60,545 bases of DNA, taken from positions 1 through 60,545 of the forward strand of contig JAGPVP010000065.1 in assembly GCA_018066965.1 (NCBI GenBank), in the 5' to 3' direction. This stretch comes from Zhongshania sp. (GTDB lineage Bacteria; Pseudomonadota; Gammaproteobacteria; Pseudomonadales; Spongiibacteraceae). Below, in pieces: positions 1 through 8,652 of the stretch (position 1 is the first letter of the stretch; each line of letters begins with the position of its first letter). The translations under genes and the position numbers were made by a program. The notes below the pieces were generated by a model. That model worked only from the letters and a program-made list of their open reading frames with translations, was not told the origin of the DNA and did no database searches.

Positions 1-130
1 TCCAGACCAGACCTCGCGGTCAAGCCCTTGCCATTCGCTAGTAGTTAACATCTAATAGCGATCATAAATCGCTAAGGATGGTGACCTTCCTACAGAGGAC
101 TTTCACCTCATTAGTTCATACCCATGCTGG
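1..130. other. Unassigned DNA left of the first attC
   Basis: No convincing gene lies here. All + frames close early or read straight through the following attC hairpin. Because an attC site begins at about 131, this is probably the 3' end of a cassette whose body lies outside the window, but no coding frame can be defended. Confidence 0.35.
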
Positions 131-248
131 GCGTACACAAGTTGCTCCATTTGACGCAGCGGTCTACGCTCCATTTTGTGCATTCGCTTCGTTCATTGTT
201 GCACAAAAATCCACTACAACCGCTGCGCAAATGAGCAAGGCGTTATGC
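131..248 (+). other. attC recombination site A
   Basis: An imperfect palindrome ends in the core GTTATGC at 242-248. The arm TTGCTCC...GCAGCGG (142-162) pairs with CCGCTGCGC...GAGCAA (about 220-238), with two extra unpaired bases on the left arm, as IntI-recognised single-stranded attC requires. A second inner stem forms from CCATTTTGTGCA and TTGCACAAAAA. The left 1L core is degenerate (GCGTACAC). Confidence 0.75.
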
Positions 249-261
249 ATCTTAGGAAAGT

Positions 262-690
262 ATGAGATTCTTCAGATATAAAAGAGAAGAAACATTTGGA
301 GCATACAATTTTGGTCAATACCAAATTTATGTGTGCATGCTTAGCAATACCAAAGGTGAGCTTTCAAAGGGCATCACTGTATTGCCTTCGGACAGTATTA
401 TTGAGTTTCCATTTCCGTTATCTGAGACAAGCGCACTGCGCTTATCTAGCTATTTAGCATCCGTCGGCAACGGTGAAATCCCGCAAAATCACAAAATAAA
501 AGGATGTTTGGCTAATTTCTTCACAGCAGCATATTTCAAGTTTTCAAAAATTAAAGAAGGCATGCTTAAGGGTCGTATATCTTTGGGGCTGTTCGGTGGT
601 GCCCGTACAGCCTGGGTTACAGTTAAGCCTTCATCGGTCTTGGCGTGCTCGCAATCAATCAATAAACTTTATGGTGCCAGCAATGCATAA
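262..690 (+). CDS. Integron cassette protein, unknown function
   Basis: A 142-residue protein that I do not recognise. It starts at ATG 14 bases after the attC A core, just behind a purine-rich AGGAAAG. The TAA stop lies inside the 1L core GCATAAC of the next attC, the usual arrangement of a cassette gene. The protein has no signal peptide or clear membrane segment. It is basic with scattered aromatics (N-terminal MRFFRYKREE) and has a Gly-rich stretch near residue 110 (LGLFGGAR). Its promoter would be an upstream array promoter or Pc, since no strong promoter fits in the short leader. Being single-copy cargo in a cassette, it was probably acquired horizontally. Confidence 0.7.
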   Translation: MRFFRYKREETFGAYNFGQYQIYVCMLSNTKGELSKGITVLPSDSIIEFPFPLSETSALRLSSYLASVGNGEIPQNHKIKGCLANFFTAAYFKFSKIKEGMLKGRISLGLFGGARTAWVTVKPSSVLACSQSINKLYGASNA

Positions 691-765
691 CAAGCGCATG
701 TTGTCGCCCTGCGGGCTGGGACGGCCTACACTGCGTTTCGGCCGCCCCAAATGCGGGCGTTATGT
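685..765 (+). other. attC recombination site B
   Basis: A compact 81-base attC. The 1L core GCATAAC (685-691) and following GCGCAT pair with ATGCG and the R' core GTTATGT (759-765). The inner arm GGGCTGGGACGGCC pairs with GGCCGCCCC, leaving the loop TACACTGCGTTTC. The upstream gene's stop codon is within 1L. Confidence 0.85.
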
Positions 766-770
766 GAAAA

Positions 771-1187
771 ATGGCTGAATTACTTTTCGGAATTGCAGGT
801 GTTTTATCAGTCTTGCTCGGCGCGTTTTTTTACTTTAAAAAGCCAGCATTTAAGACTTGGAAGTCCGTTTTTGATGGTTTTGAAACTAGTTCTACTCCAA
901 GAAAAACAGAAAAAATATACGGTAGATTGTATGCCGAAAAGTTGGTCTTTCGGTCGTTAATAGGCGCATCAAATGACGGAGTTATCATATTTAATGAATT
1001 AGCCCCTTATTTCGATAAAATTCTGTTGCCTTGGATGAATATATCAGTTGTTGAGTTTCATTCTTCGCGTGAACTTGCAAAAATAATATTCACGAAATCA
1101 AGTCAAGAATCACAGGAAGTTGTTCTTCCGTGGCTCCCCGCGTTTAACAAATATGTGCCAAGTAAGGTGGGCTTTGTAGAAATATGA
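771..1187 (+). CDS. Integron cassette protein with N-terminal membrane anchor
   Basis: A 138-residue protein of unknown family. Residues 4-22 are a single strongly hydrophobic segment (LLFGIAGVLSVLLGAFFYF) followed by Lys-rich residues, so the protein is probably anchored in the inner membrane with a cytosolic C-terminal part. The ATG lies only 6 bases after the attC B core and has no visible ribosome-binding site, so translation may be weak or leader-dependent. Base composition is clearly more A+T-rich than the neighbouring chromosome, consistent with foreign origin. The stop codon falls just before the 1L core of attC C. Confidence 0.7.
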   Translation: MAELLFGIAGVLSVLLGAFFYFKKPAFKTWKSVFDGFETSSTPRKTEKIYGRLYAEKLVFRSLIGASNDGVIIFNELAPYFDKILLPWMNISVVEFHSSRELAKIIFTKSSQESQEVVLPWLPAFNKYVPSKVGFVEI

Positions 1188-1191
1188 TTTC

Positions 1192-1329
1192 ATATAACAA
1201 TCACGCGCAGTTAGCCGCTGTAAATCGCGCCTAGACAGCTAAATATTCACGCCTTTTCGGGCATTCGCTGCGCACTTTGTCGCATAAAAACGCGCTCTAC
1301 TTTGTCTACCACTGGCGTGGGCGTTATTT
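1192..1329 (+). other. attC recombination site C
   Basis: A 138-base attC. The left end ATATAACAATCACGCGCAGT pairs with ACTGGCGTGGGCGTTAT on the right, and the R' core GTTATTT is at 1323-1329. The 1L core differs by one base from the complement of its cassette's leading core (GTTATGT). Further inverted pairs between the arms make a long hairpin. Confidence 0.8.
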
Positions 1330-1376
1330 TTTAGGGCAAGGAGCATTTTATCGAGTATTTTGTTAGCGCTGTCATC

Positions 1377-1631
1377 TTGATGTTTGTCGCAGCAGTTGAG
1401 TCAGCGGTTGCATGTTACTTCATTAAAAGCCGCATTCACGCTCATTCAGCTTCAGCTCTAGTAGTGATAGCGTCATGTGTGGCAATCGACCAATATACTC
1501 GAGGCTGGCAAAGCTTTGGTGTGTTGGCGTTAGTTGCTTTGGTGTCACTAATTTTCGGTTTTGTTTTTTCTCTGCGTATAAGTTTGTATGTTGGCTACAA
1601 GGAAATAGATAGTGCGGGAGATCAAGCATAA
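1377..1631 (+). CDS. Small membrane protein in the last integron cassette
   Basis: A protein of 84 residues from TTG 1377 (or 83 from ATG 1380), with two hydrophobic segments (about residues 1-16 and 46-68); family unknown. The only good ribosome-binding site, AAGGAG at 1338-1343, is 6 bases upstream of an in-frame ATC at 1350. The gene may therefore have begun there as ATG (adding IEYFVSAVI), with the start since mutated, or it may use a rare AUC start. A recognisable attC does not follow: GCATAAT at 1627-1633 resembles a 1L core but no R' core is found. The cassette therefore looks truncated at its 3' end and fixed in place. Confidence 0.5.
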   Translation: MMFVAAVESAVACYFIKSRIHAHSASALVVIASCVAIDQYTRGWQSFGVLALVALVSLIFGFVFSLRISLYVGYKEIDSAGDQA

Positions 1632-1633
1632 TC

Positions 1634-1655
1634 GGGTAGCCGAGGGTCACTACCC
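1634..1655. repeat. Hairpin GGGTAG/CTACCC after the truncated cassette
   Basis: GGGTAG (1634-1639) pairs with CTACCC (1650-1655). It begins directly after the apparent 1L core of the last cassette, so it may mark the end of a sequence that replaced the rest of the attC. Origin unknown. Confidence 0.4.
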
Positions 1656-1716
1656 CTCCGCCTCACAACACCCTTCTAGCATGTCAGCATGACCCCGTTC
1701 GACTGACCGCTTTTTA

Positions 1717-1747
1717 CCATAAGCTGTCCAAAGCGGACAGCTTATGG
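1717..1747. repeat. Perfect 13-bp inverted repeat
   Basis: CCATAAGCTGTCC (1717-1729) and GGACAGCTTATGG (1735-1747) are separated by 5 bases. There is no T-run on either strand, so it is not a canonical intrinsic terminator. It lies between the cassette array and the 3' end of ppsA. Confidence 0.6.
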
Positions 1748-1776
1748 GTGAATCGACATAAAACTGCCTTTTTAAT

Positions 1777-1797
1777 ATTCCTGCCTTAGGCAGGAAT
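1777..1797 (-). terminator. Possible ppsA transcript-end hairpin
   Basis: ATTCCTGCC (1777-1785) and GGCAGGAAT (1789-1797) form a 9-bp stem with a 3-base loop, 25 bases past the ppsA stop codon. No U-tract follows on the minus strand, so intrinsic termination is doubtful. It could be the 3' stabilising end of a Rho-terminated transcript. Confidence 0.35.
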
Positions 1798-1821
1798 ACG
1801 CTTACTTCACTGAAATTAATT

Positions 1822-4194
1822 TCATGCTTTTAATTTTTCAGCCAAGAACAACCAGGTTTCCAATACCGAGTCTGGATTCAGCGACACGCTATCTATGCCC
1901 TGCTCCATCAACCACTGTGCAAAATCCGGATGATCCGACGGGCCTTGACCGCAAATACCAATGTATTTACCGTGCTTTTTGCAGGCATCAATCGCCATCT
2001 TCAGCAAAGCTTTTACCGCATCGTTACGTTCATCGAACAGGTGCGCAATCAAACCAGAGTCACGATCTAGACCTAGCGTTAGCTGGGTTAAATCATTTGA
2101 ACCGATTGAGAAACCGTCGAAGTATTGTAGAAATTGCTCAGCTAATAAAGCGTTAGCCGGCAGCTCGCACATCATAACTACGCGCAAACCATTCTCACCG
2201 CGCTTCAAACCATTGGCCTCTAGCAGCTCAATAACTTGTTTAGCTTCGCCGACGGTACGCACGAATGGCACCATAATTTCGACGTTAGTGAGATCCATAT
2301 CGTTACGAACTTTCTTAAGCGCACGGCACTCGAGCTCGAAACACTCGCGGAAAGAATCAGAGATATAGCGCGATGCACCACGGAAACCCAACATGGGGTT
2401 TTCTTCCGATGGCTCATACAAGCTACCGCCAATCAAATGAGCGTACTCATTGGATTTGAAATCGGACATCCGCACGATAACGCGCTTGGGGTAGAACGCG
2501 CTGGCGATGGTAGAAATCCCTTCAACCAATTTCTCTACGTAAAACTCAACCGGACTAGCGTAGCCAGCAATACGACGTTTTACTGCTGCTTGCACGTCGC
2601 GTGGAATATCGTCGTAGTTAATCAGTGCCTTAGGATGAACACCAATCATGCGGTTAATGATGAATTCTAAACGCGCCAAGCCAACGCCCGCATTCGGGTA
2701 GCCTTGAAAGTCGAAAGCGCGGTCTGGGTTGCCAACATTCATCATGACTTTGAAGGGTAAATCCGGCATGGCATCAAGCTTATTGCGATTGATGTCAAAA
2801 TCGAGAATTCCCTCATACACCATACCGGTGTCGCCTTCGGCGCAGGATACCGTGACAGGAGTGCCTTCTTTTAATAACTCGGTTGCGTCGCCACAACCTA
2901 CCACCGCGGGAATACCTAGCTCACGAGCAATGATTGCAGCGTGACAGGTACGGCCACCGCGATTGGTCACAATCGCCGAGGCGCGCTTCATAACCGGCTC
3001 CCAATCTGGGTCGGTCATATCGGTAACCAGCACATCACCCTGCTGCACCTGATCCATTTCACTGATATCGGCAATCACCCGCACCGGGCCGGCGCCAATA
3101 CGCTGGCCAATAGAGCGGCCTTCGCACAATACCGCGCCCTTTTCTTTCAGCAGGTAGCGCTCCATCAAAGTAGTAGATTCGCGGCTTTTCACGGTTTCTG
3201 GACGTGCTTGAACAATATAGAGCTGGCCGTCGTCACCGTCTTTGGCCCACTCGATGTCCATTGGGCGACCGTAGTGTTTTTCGATGGTCATGGCCTGCTT
3301 AGCAAGACCGAGCACTTCGTCATCGTTCAAACAGAAGGTGTTGCGTTCGTCGTCACTCACATCAACGGTTTCTACAGATTTACCGGCACTGGCGTCGCTG
3401 CCGTACACCATTTTGATCATTTTGCTGCCGAGGTTACGGCGTAAAACCGCGGGACGGTCTTTTGCCAGCGTCGCTTTATGCACATAGAACTCGTCGGGGT
3501 TTACGGCACCCTGCACCACGGTTTCACCCAAGCCGTAAGAGGCGGTAATAAATACCACCCCGTCGAAACCAGACTCAGTGTCCATCGAGAACATAACACC
3601 AGCTGCACCGGTGTCTGAGCGCACCATGCGTTGAATACCGGCCGACAAGGCAACATCGGCGTGCTCAAAACCTTGGTGTACGCGGTAGGCAATCGCGCGG
3701 TCGTTGTATAAAGAGGCAAACACTTCTTTGATCGCGATCATGATATTGTCGAGGCCGCGAATATTTAGAAAGGTTTCTTGCTGGCCAGCAAAAGATGCGT
3801 CTGGCAAATCTTCTGCGGTGGCTGATGACCGCACTGCAAACGACATGGCATCGTTGCCATCAACTAGCTTGGCGTAGGCTTCAATCACGGCGGTGTTAAG
3901 CGCTTCGGGGAACGGCGTTTCTACAATCCACTGGCGAATTTTCTTGCCGACAACCGCAAGGTTCTTCACGTCTTCAATATCAAAGCCGTCTAGTTCGGCG
4001 ATAATCCGGTCATTCAAACCGCTTTGCTGAAGAAAATCACGGAAGGCATCGGCCGTCGTCGCAAAGCCACCGGGAACCGATACACCGACTTGAGATAGTT
4101 GGCTGATCATCTCGCCCAAGGACGCATTTTTGCCGCCAACGCGGTCAACATCATTCATTCCAAGGTCGCTAAACCAGATTACGTATTCAGACAC
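1822..4194 (-). CDS. ppsA: Phosphoenolpyruvate synthase
   Basis: Converts pyruvate, ATP and water to phosphoenolpyruvate, AMP and phosphate, the first step of gluconeogenesis from C3 acids. The 790-residue length matches the family (E. coli 792). The N-terminal ATP-grasp domain spans about residues 15-345 ([30 protein letters not shown]). The phosphohistidine domain carries the motif GGRTCHAA with catalytic His at residue 418. The C-terminal PEP/pyruvate barrel ends with the CGQGPSD active-site cysteine region near residue 750. The gene is divergent from its regulator ppsR across a 130-base gap that must hold both promoters. Confidence 0.97.
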   Translation of the reverse strand: MSEYVIWFSDLGMNDVDRVGGKNASLGEMISQLSQVGVSVPGGFATTADAFRDFLQQSGLNDRIIAELDGFDIEDVKNLAVVGKKIRQWIVETPFPEALNTAVIEAYAKLVDGNDAMSFAVRSSATAEDLPDASFAGQQETFLNIRGLDNIMIAIKEVFASLYNDRAIAYRVHQGFEHADVALSAGIQRMVRSDTGAAGVMFSMDTESGFDGVVFITASYGLGETVVQGAVNPDEFYVHKATLAKDRPAVLRRNLGSKMIKMVYGSDASAGKSVETVDVSDDERNTFCLNDDEVLGLAKQAMTIEKHYGRPMDIEWAKDGDDGQLYIVQARPETVKSRESTTLMERYLLKEKGAVLCEGRSIGQRIGAGPVRVIADISEMDQVQQGDVLVTDMTDPDWEPVMKRASAIVTNRGGRTCHAAIIARELGIPAVVGCGDATELLKEGTPVTVSCAEGDTGMVYEGILDFDINRNKLDAMPDLPFKVMMNVGNPDRAFDFQGYPNAGVGLARLEFIINRMIGVHPKALINYDDIPRDVQAAVKRRIAGYASPVEFYVEKLVEGISTIASAFYPKRVIVRMSDFKSNEYAHLIGGSLYEPSEENPMLGFRGASRYISDSFRECFELECRALKKVRNDMDLTNVEIMVPFVRTVGEAKQVIELLEANGLKRGENGLRVVMMCELPANALLAEQFLQYFDGFSIGSNDLTQLTLGLDRDSGLIAHLFDERNDAVKALLKMAIDACKKHGKYIGICGQGPSDHPDFAQWLMEQGIDSVSLNPDSVLETWLFLAEKLKA

Positions 4195-4324
4195 GTGTAT
4201 CTCCCATTTTACAAAGCAACCGGATTACGGTTATAAGGGTGCAAGAAACTAACACGGGCTATACTAAAGTAAGTAATTTGGAAATTCCCGTCGAAAAACT
4301 CAGTGCTTTAGGTAAAAAAACTAC

Positions 4325-5143
4325 ATGATTCGTCCGGCCTTTTTTATATCAGACAGTACCGGTATCACCGCCGAAACTTTAGGTAGCAGCGTTTTAGCGC
4401 AATTTGAGAGCCAAAAGTTCGAGCATATTATTGTTCCCTACGTCGACAATGCCGAAAAAGCCCATTCAGCAGTAGAGAAAATTAACCGCGCTGCCGATGA
4501 ATGCGGCAACCAGCCCATTGTCTTCGACACCTTGGTAGACGAGAACCTACGCGCGATTATCGCCACCAGCAAGGGTTATATTATTGATGTGCTGGGCACT
4601 TTCGTAAGTCAATTAGAGGTCGCTCTTGGCGAAAAGCCCTCTCGCACCGTTGGCCGCGTACAAAACGCCGACAAAGATATGTTGTATAAACAGCGAATAG
4701 ACGCGGTTAACTACGCATTAGATAACGACGACGGCGCTAGACTAAACCGCTACGATCAAGCCGAAGTTATCTTAATTGGGGTTTCTCGCAGCGGTAAAAC
4801 ACCAACCTGCCTGTATTTAGCCATGCAATCGGGGATATTTGTCGCCAACTACCCCATCACCGACGAAGACATGGAAAGCGACCGCCTGCCCAAGGCCTTA
4901 TTAGAACATCGCAGTCGTTTATTCGGTTTGACCATTGATGCAGATCGCCTTGCCGCGATTCGCAGTGAACGTCGACCCGACACCCGCTACGCCTCGTTAC
5001 GCCAATGCGAAGACGAATTGCGGCAGGCCGAAGCCATGTTTAAACGCTTTGGCATCCCCTATCTTGATATTACCCACGCATCGGTGGAGGAAATTGCCAC
5101 GCGGGTATTACTGGACACTGGCTTGCGCGGACATAAACGCTAA
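4325..5143 (+). CDS. ppsR: PEP synthase regulatory kinase/phosphorylase
   Basis: A bifunctional DUF299 enzyme that inactivates PEP synthase by ADP-dependent threonine phosphorylation and reactivates it by Pi-dependent dephosphorylation. The 272-residue length is typical. The P-loop GVSRSGKTP begins at residue 152, and the N-terminal DSTGITAETL stretch is diagnostic. Its divergent pairing with ppsA is the common gammaproteobacterial arrangement and supports the assignment. The stop codon overlaps the start of the next gene (TAATG), so the two are probably cotranslated. Confidence 0.95.
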   Translation: MIRPAFFISDSTGITAETLGSSVLAQFESQKFEHIIVPYVDNAEKAHSAVEKINRAADECGNQPIVFDTLVDENLRAIIATSKGYIIDVLGTFVSQLEVALGEKPSRTVGRVQNADKDMLYKQRIDAVNYALDNDDGARLNRYDQAEVILIGVSRSGKTPTCLYLAMQSGIFVANYPITDEDMESDRLPKALLEHRSRLFGLTIDADRLAAIRSERRPDTRYASLRQCEDELRQAEAMFKRFGIPYLDITHASVEEIATRVLLDTGLRGHKR

Positions 5144-6342
5144 TGAGCGCGACAGCAGCGGACTCCATGGCAAACGACGATCAAATACCGCCAGAAAATA
5201 GTTACCGCTCTAATACTGCCATGGTATTACCCGGTGGTGGCGCCCGCGCGGCCTACCAAGTCGGTGTACTCAAAGCGCTGGCAGAAATTCACGGCAATCG
5301 CCCTGGCAACCCCTTTCCGATTCTGGCGGGCACCTCAGCGGGCGGCATCAATGCGGTGTCAATGGCAGCTGGTGCGCATCATTTCACCGGCACCGTCGAA
5401 AAGCTTGAAATGCTTTGGCGCGATCTCACGACCGACAAAATTTACCGCGCAGACTTTTTCGGGGTAATGCGCAATGTATTGCGCCTAGCTTATTCACTAT
5501 TCAGCTCAAACCCCTCAGGTGGTAAACCCGTTGCGCTATTAGACAATAGCCCACTGCGCAATATTCTTAGTCAGCATGTGAGCTTCGAGAATATCGGCCG
5601 CAATATTTTAAACGGCGATTTAGACGCGCTATGCCTCACCGCCATGAATTACACTCAGGGTGTGTCGGAAACTTTTTTCCAAGGCGGCCCCCAATATGCC
5701 GGCTGGCAGCGTTGGCGCCGACAAGGTGTGGCAACCCCAATCCAGCTCCAACATTTAATGGCATCCAGCGCGATCCCCACCATTTTTCCACCCGCTAAAA
5801 TTGGTCGCGACTATTATGGCGACGGCGCGCTAAGGCAATTAACACCCATTAGTCCCGTTATTCACTTGGGTGCGAATCGGGTGCTGGTTATTCCCGCCAA
5901 CGGGCATAAACGCCAATACCCCAAATTACCGCAAGAAATTAAGTCGCCCGGTTTTGGCCAAATTATAGGCCATTTACTAAACAGCGCGTTTATAGACAGC
6001 ATCGAAACCGATATCGAGCGGCTCGAACGCATTAACGAGCTGGTTCGCATTATTCCCGATGAAGATCGCGACATGATGGGCAAGGAGCTTTTGCCTATCG
6101 ATTGCTTGGTTATTAGCCCCAGTGAAGATATCGACCGTATTGCTGATGAACACGTTAACGAACTGCCACGCTCCCTGCGTATGTTTCTACGTCGCACCGG
6201 CAGCACGGGTGGTGGCGGTGTGAGTATCGCGAGCTACCTACTGTTTACACCTGAGTACTGCGGCAAGCTCATCGACCTAGGCTACCGCGACGGTATGGCT
6301 CAGCGACAGGCACTAGAGACTTTTTTATACCGCAAAAAATAG
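5143..6342 (+). CDS. Patatin-like phospholipase
   Basis: A 399-residue serine acyl hydrolase of the patatin family, expected to cleave acyl esters of phospholipids or other lipids. The oxyanion motif PGGGARAAYQ lies at about residue 29, the nucleophile elbow GTSAGG carries Ser65, and the catalytic dyad Asp227 lies in GDGALRQ. There is no signal peptide, so it is likely cytoplasmic or membrane-associated. The C-terminal 120 residues, with acidic ERLERINELV and many arginines, resemble the DUF3734-type extension seen in bacterial patatins. The gene is coupled to ppsR by the TAATG overlap, although no metabolic link is obvious. Confidence 0.9.
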   Translation: MSATAADSMANDDQIPPENSYRSNTAMVLPGGGARAAYQVGVLKALAEIHGNRPGNPFPILAGTSAGGINAVSMAAGAHHFTGTVEKLEMLWRDLTTDKIYRADFFGVMRNVLRLAYSLFSSNPSGGKPVALLDNSPLRNILSQHVSFENIGRNILNGDLDALCLTAMNYTQGVSETFFQGGPQYAGWQRWRRQGVATPIQLQHLMASSAIPTIFPPAKIGRDYYGDGALRQLTPISPVIHLGANRVLVIPANGHKRQYPKLPQEIKSPGFGQIIGHLLNSAFIDSIETDIERLERINELVRIIPDEDRDMMGKELLPIDCLVISPSEDIDRIADEHVNELPRSLRMFLRRTGSTGGGGVSIASYLLFTPEYCGKLIDLGYRDGMAQRQALETFLYRKK

Positions 6343-6374
6343 CTGACATCGGCTCGCCACCCACGCTCGTATAC

Positions 6375-6395
6375 AACTCCATGAATATCGGAGTT
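6375..6395 (+). promoter_or_regulatory. Hairpin over the ribosome-binding site of the DUF255 gene
   Basis: AACTCC (6375-6380) can pair with GGAGTT (6390-6395). The GGAG is the likely Shine-Dalgarno of the ATG at 6400, so folding would hide it. Six pairs only; a regulatory role is inference. Confidence 0.3.
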
Positions 6396-6399
6396 ATCT

Positions 6400-8190
6400 A
6401 TGTTTAAGCACCTTAACCTTTTCCTGCTGTTATTACTGAGCCTGAGTCGTCCCGCCTTGGCGACCGAATCTTCTACAATACAATGGCGGGAATGGGACCC
6501 CCTAGTTTTTAGTGAAGCCAAAGAGAGCGGCAAACATATCATTTTGAATGTTGAAGCCGTGTGGTGCCACTGGTGTCACGTCATGGACCAAAATACCTAT
6601 AGCGACCCCAAGGTTGCCGCCGCCATGGCTAAAAACTTCATTGCGATAAAAGTAGATCACGACGCCCACCCAGAAATCGCTGCTCGCTACCGAGCATGGG
6701 GTTGGCCGGCAACTATTTTCTATAATAGTGACGGTGCAGAAATTGTTAAGCGCGCCGGTTATATTCCACCACAATCGATGACTGCCTTACTTGCGGCGAT
6801 TGTCCGCGACCCAAGCCCAGAGCAAGCTGCAAGCATTATCACCGTAGCAAATCAGCACAGCACACTAACAACTGCCGACAAAGCTAAGCTGATTGCGATG
6901 CATAACAACAGCTACGATAAAAAGTACGGCAGCCTCGCTGTTGCGATGAAATTCATCGACCCTGACTCTGTTGAATATGCCTTATTAGAAGGCATGAACG
7001 GCAACAAGAATGAACTGGCTCGCGCTAATAAAACCCTAAGCGCGGCACTAAAATTAGAAGACCCCGAGTGGTATGGATTTTATCAATACTCAACCCACGG
7101 AGATTGGGATCATCCGCATTTTGAAAAAATAATGCGCACCCAAACTCGTCACATTCAGCTCTATGCGCAAGCTTACGCCGCCACTCAAAACCAAGCGTAT
7201 AAACGTGCCGCCGAGCACACCGTGACTTATCTAAATCGCTTTTTAAAATCTCCCAATGGCGGCTTTTACACCAGCCAAGATGCCGATCTTATTCAGGGCC
7301 AAAAAGGTGCTGAATATTTCGCTTTAAAAGACCAGCGACGTCTTGAGTTGGGAACCCCCCGTGTCGATAAACACCGCTACACTAAAGAAAATGCGAATTT
7401 GATCGCTGCCCTTTCGCGGCTTTACAGCGCCACCGGTGATGCATCCGTAAAAACGCAGGCAGTGGCAATTGGAGAATGGTTAATTGCTAATCGCCAACGC
7501 AAAGATGGCGGCTTCAATCACGGCAGCATCGACGACAATAATCGCGACGACAATAAACTATTCCTGGCCGATAACATTTCAGCGCTAGCCGCATTTACTA
7601 ATTTGTATGAAATTAGCGCCGACAGAAAATGGCTTAAACACGCCATGGCCTGCGCAGATATTATTCGAGAAAAAATTAGTACTGCCGATATGGTTGGCCT
7701 GCCTGCCGCCAGCATAGATAAAGGCGACCCATTGGCACCGTATGTTGACCTTGAAGAAAACATTTTCGCCAGTCGTGCCATCAACACGCTGTTTCACTAC
7801 AGTGGCCGTTCAGCAGATAAAGCCTTAGCTGATAAGGCTATGGCCTATATAAGCAACAGCGAAGTCATCGCCAGCCGCTTCACAGAAGCGGGTATTTTAT
7901 TGGCTGACGCTGAACTGAACCGCGACCCTCTACATTTGGTCGTGGTCGGCTCCAAGTCCGATGCTAACGCTAAAGCGCTATTCAGCGCAGCACTGACAAG
8001 CTATCAAAGCTACCGCAGAATTGAATGGTGGGATCGTAGCGAAGGTGAATTAATTCATCACGATGTGGGATATCCAACACTGTCAAAATCAGCAGCCTTT
8101 GTATGCAATGACCAACGCTGCTCAACGCCAATATATAAAGCGGATGAAATTCAAGAAGTGATTGCGATTATAGAGGGTGCCAAAAAATAG
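6400..8190 (+). CDS. Exported DUF255 thioredoxin-fold protein (YyaL-like)
   Basis: A 596-residue protein. Residues 1-21 are a signal peptide (hydrophobic leucine-rich core ending PALA), so it acts in the periplasm. The N-terminal thioredoxin-like DUF255 domain carries WCHWCHVM with the Cys56-His-Trp-Cys59 pair. The rest resembles the alpha/alpha-barrel (six-hairpin glycosidase-like) part of YyaL/SPATA20 proteins, with motifs GGFYTSQDAD (about residue 287) and DGGFNH (about 369). Members are thought to be redox-active, but no reaction is established. It stands alone after the patatin gene and may have its own translation control (hairpin at 6375-6395). Confidence 0.88.
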   Translation: MFKHLNLFLLLLLSLSRPALATESSTIQWREWDPLVFSEAKESGKHIILNVEAVWCHWCHVMDQNTYSDPKVAAAMAKNFIAIKVDHDAHPEIAARYRAWGWPATIFYNSDGAEIVKRAGYIPPQSMTALLAAIVRDPSPEQAASIITVANQHSTLTTADKAKLIAMHNNSYDKKYGSLAVAMKFIDPDSVEYALLEGMNGNKNELARANKTLSAALKLEDPEWYGFYQYSTHGDWDHPHFEKIMRTQTRHIQLYAQAYAATQNQAYKRAAEHTVTYLNRFLKSPNGGFYTSQDADLIQGQKGAEYFALKDQRRLELGTPRVDKHRYTKENANLIAALSRLYSATGDASVKTQAVAIGEWLIANRQRKDGGFNHGSIDDNNRDDNKLFLADNISALAAFTNLYEISADRKWLKHAMACADIIREKISTADMVGLPAASIDKGDPLAPYVDLEENIFASRAINTLFHYSGRSADKALADKAMAYISNSEVIASRFTEAGILLADAELNRDPLHLVVVGSKSDANAKALFSAALTSYQSYRRIEWWDRSEGELIHHDVGYPTLSKSAAFVCNDQRCSTPIYKADEIQEVIAIIEGAKK

Positions 8191-8201
8191 CTGCTAACAA
8201 G

Positions 8202-8648
8202 CTATTTCACACCAATTATCGCGTATAGCCCTTTAAAGCGAACGGCGACCTCGCCGTTAACGATGATCTCAGAACTGAGGTCCATCTTGGCTTTGCCTCG
8301 CTCCTCAAAGCGATGAAAAAAATTGTCCCAGTTTTTTTCATCGCTCACCAATGAGCTGGCAACAATATCGCCAGTAACAGGTTTGAGGTATTCGATGGAC
8401 GCCTCGGCAACCACAATATCGGGGTCTAGACCGTAATCCACACAGCGCATATACACCATGCCCCAACAGGCCATCACCGCGACAACATAAATACTGCCAC
8501 CAAAGGCGGTTAGCTTGTCGTTAATGCTCGGAGCCAGAGGCGCATGCAAACGCAAGCTACTGCCGTCGTAGCTCTCAACACTGATTTGCATGTGTTGCGC
8601 CGTCGGCAGGTACTTGGCAATGAAGTTGTCTAGCGCCTCACCATTCAT
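8202..8648 (-). CDS. Hotdog-fold thioesterase (YiiD C-terminal type)
   Basis: A 148-residue protein resembling the thioesterase domain found at the C-terminus of YiiD and as a stand-alone protein. The signature is the segment LTAFGGSIYVVAVMACWG at about residues 47-64, which contains the conserved Asn/Asp-Lys-x-x-AFGGS region of this group. The substrate is unknown. It is the last gene of the methylmalonyl-CoA operon, 4 bases after meaB, so an acyl-CoA hydrolysis role linked to propionate or odd-chain acyl metabolism is plausible inference. Confidence 0.75.
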   Translation of the reverse strand: MNGEALDNFIAKYLPTAQHMQISVESYDGSSLRLHAPLAPSINDKLTAFGGSIYVVAVMACWGMVYMRCVDYGLDPDIVVAEASIEYLKPVTGDIVASSLVSDEKNWDNFFHRFEERGKAKMDLSSEIIVNGEVAVRFKGLYAIIGVK

Positions 8649-8652
8649 AAGA

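Larger units (their letters stand above)
131..1640 (+). mobile_element. Integron gene-cassette array (no integrase in this part)
   Basis: Three attC-type imperfect palindromes (131-248, 685-765, 1192-1329) alternate with short + strand genes whose stop codons lie in or just before the left attC core. Cassette boundaries fall at GTTATGC (242), GTTATGT (759) and GTTATTT (1323). The leading core of the cassette at 243-759 (GTTATGC) is exactly complementary to its own trailing 1L core (GCATAAC at 685-691), as expected if it was once a circular cassette. The array begins outside the window, so an intI gene may lie to the left. A truncated intI lies about 30 kb to the right, at 31762. Confidence 0.8.

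Noticed and set aside
78..281. + strand frame of 67 codons (MVTFLQRTFTSLV...)
   Set aside because: It reads straight through the attC A hairpin and has no ribosome-binding site, so it is a shadow of recombination-site DNA.
1717..1747. 13-bp inverted repeat as a transcription terminator
   Set aside because: No T-run on either strand; recorded as a repeat only.
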